The position numbers and the translations under genes are program-made. A stretch of DNA of 64,000 bases, taken from NCBI GenBank assembly GCA_905220665.1, contig CAJNAR010000150.1:124001-188000 (forward strand). The letters are read 5' to 3'. The DNA is from Albugo candida. Its lineage: Eukaryota > Oomycota > Peronosporomycetes > Albuginales > Albuginaceae. Positions 63,788-64,000 of the stretch are shown here, in pieces. The notes under the pieces were generated by a model. It had not been told where the DNA came from, ran no database searches, and saw only the letters and a list, made by a program, of their open reading frames with translations. Position 1 is the stretch's first letter. Every line of letters starts with the position of its first letter.

Positions 63788-64000
63788 ATGCCTTCCTTAA
63801 TTATACACGAGGGTGCTAGCTCTGAACCGACTACAGAAGCAATTCAGCAGAGTGAGCGGTCAGTTAAGCAAGAGAAAAGGTATAGCTTCACTCCCTCGTC
63901 CTCTCCACCAGATCCTACCGTCAAACCGCGATCGGCATCGGTCCTTGTTTCGCCACGTGTTCGTCAATTTCAGCTTCACGATTATGACTCGATTCATTTT
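63788..64000 (+). CDS. 5' end of an unidentified gene, cut by window edge
   Basis: The ATG at 63788 opens a frame that stays open for 71 codons to the edge. The peptide starts MPSLIIHEGASSEPTT, is rich in Ser, Pro, Glu and Arg, and has no signal peptide or domain in the visible part (SFTPSSSPPDP, RSASVLVSPRVRQF). Codon use looks like a real coding region. No function can be given. Confidence 0.5.
   Translation, partial: MPSLIIHEGASSEPTTEAIQQSERSVKQEKRYSFTPSSSPPDPTVKPRSASVLVSPRVRQFQLHDYDSIHF

Overview
The window is eukaryotic nuclear DNA. Genes lie on both strands as separate units, and 21 introns that I could place by protein homology are all 51-70 nt long. Compact genes with very short introns, close convergent and divergent pairs, MULE-type and LINE transposons, and short orphan secreted-type ORFs fit an oomycete (stramenopile). 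A white-blister-rust (Albugo-like) genome is my best guess. This is inference from style and recalled protein similarity, not from a search.

Layout. 1-5.2 kb: a DGCR8/Pasha-like WW plus double-dsRBD protein (minus strand, cut by the left edge), a tetraspanin-like protein and an MFS sugar transporter. 5.2-8.85 kb: gene-poor, holding a frameshifted small secreted-protein copy whose intact relative is at 35.65 kb. 8.85-34.6 kb: an accessory block made almost wholly of transposons. It contains a MULE element (8.86-12.65 kb) carrying an 825-bp deletion derivative with a perfect 9-bp target duplication, a LINE 3' fragment, a decayed DDE transposase, and a LINE interrupted first by a Tc1/mariner element (22.2-23.7 kb) and then by a multi-layer stack of MULE-type elements (24.3-31.0 kb). 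The LINE resumes at 31.04 kb and a second copy of part of the stack lies at 33.2-34.6 kb. 34.6-39.9 kb: gene-poor, with one plausible small secreted protein.

39.9-64 kb: a dense housekeeping block: PRP39 (U1 snRNP), UTP23 (small-subunit processome), a three-CNB PKG-like kinase, a VAMP7-like longin SNARE, a DHX40-like DEAH helicase, an EME1-like endonuclease subunit, an RS-rich protein, an LRR protein, oligopeptidase B, a BAH-domain protein, V-ATPase subunit E and the 5' end of one more gene. Genes are often divergent (PRP39/UTP23, 102 bp apart; VAMP7/DHX40, 376 bp; RS-rich/LRR, 131 bp) or convergent (UTP23/PKG stops 12 bp apart). There is no operon logic. The common themes are RNA processing (DGCR8-like, PRP39, UTP23, DHX40, RS protein) and endomembrane function (VAMP7, V-ATPase, sugar transport).

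The most notable result is the DGCR8-like gene. It appears as broken ORFs in raw translation, but resolves into a WW-dsRBD-dsRBD protein once seven short introns are removed. No rRNA, tRNA or CRISPR array was recognised.
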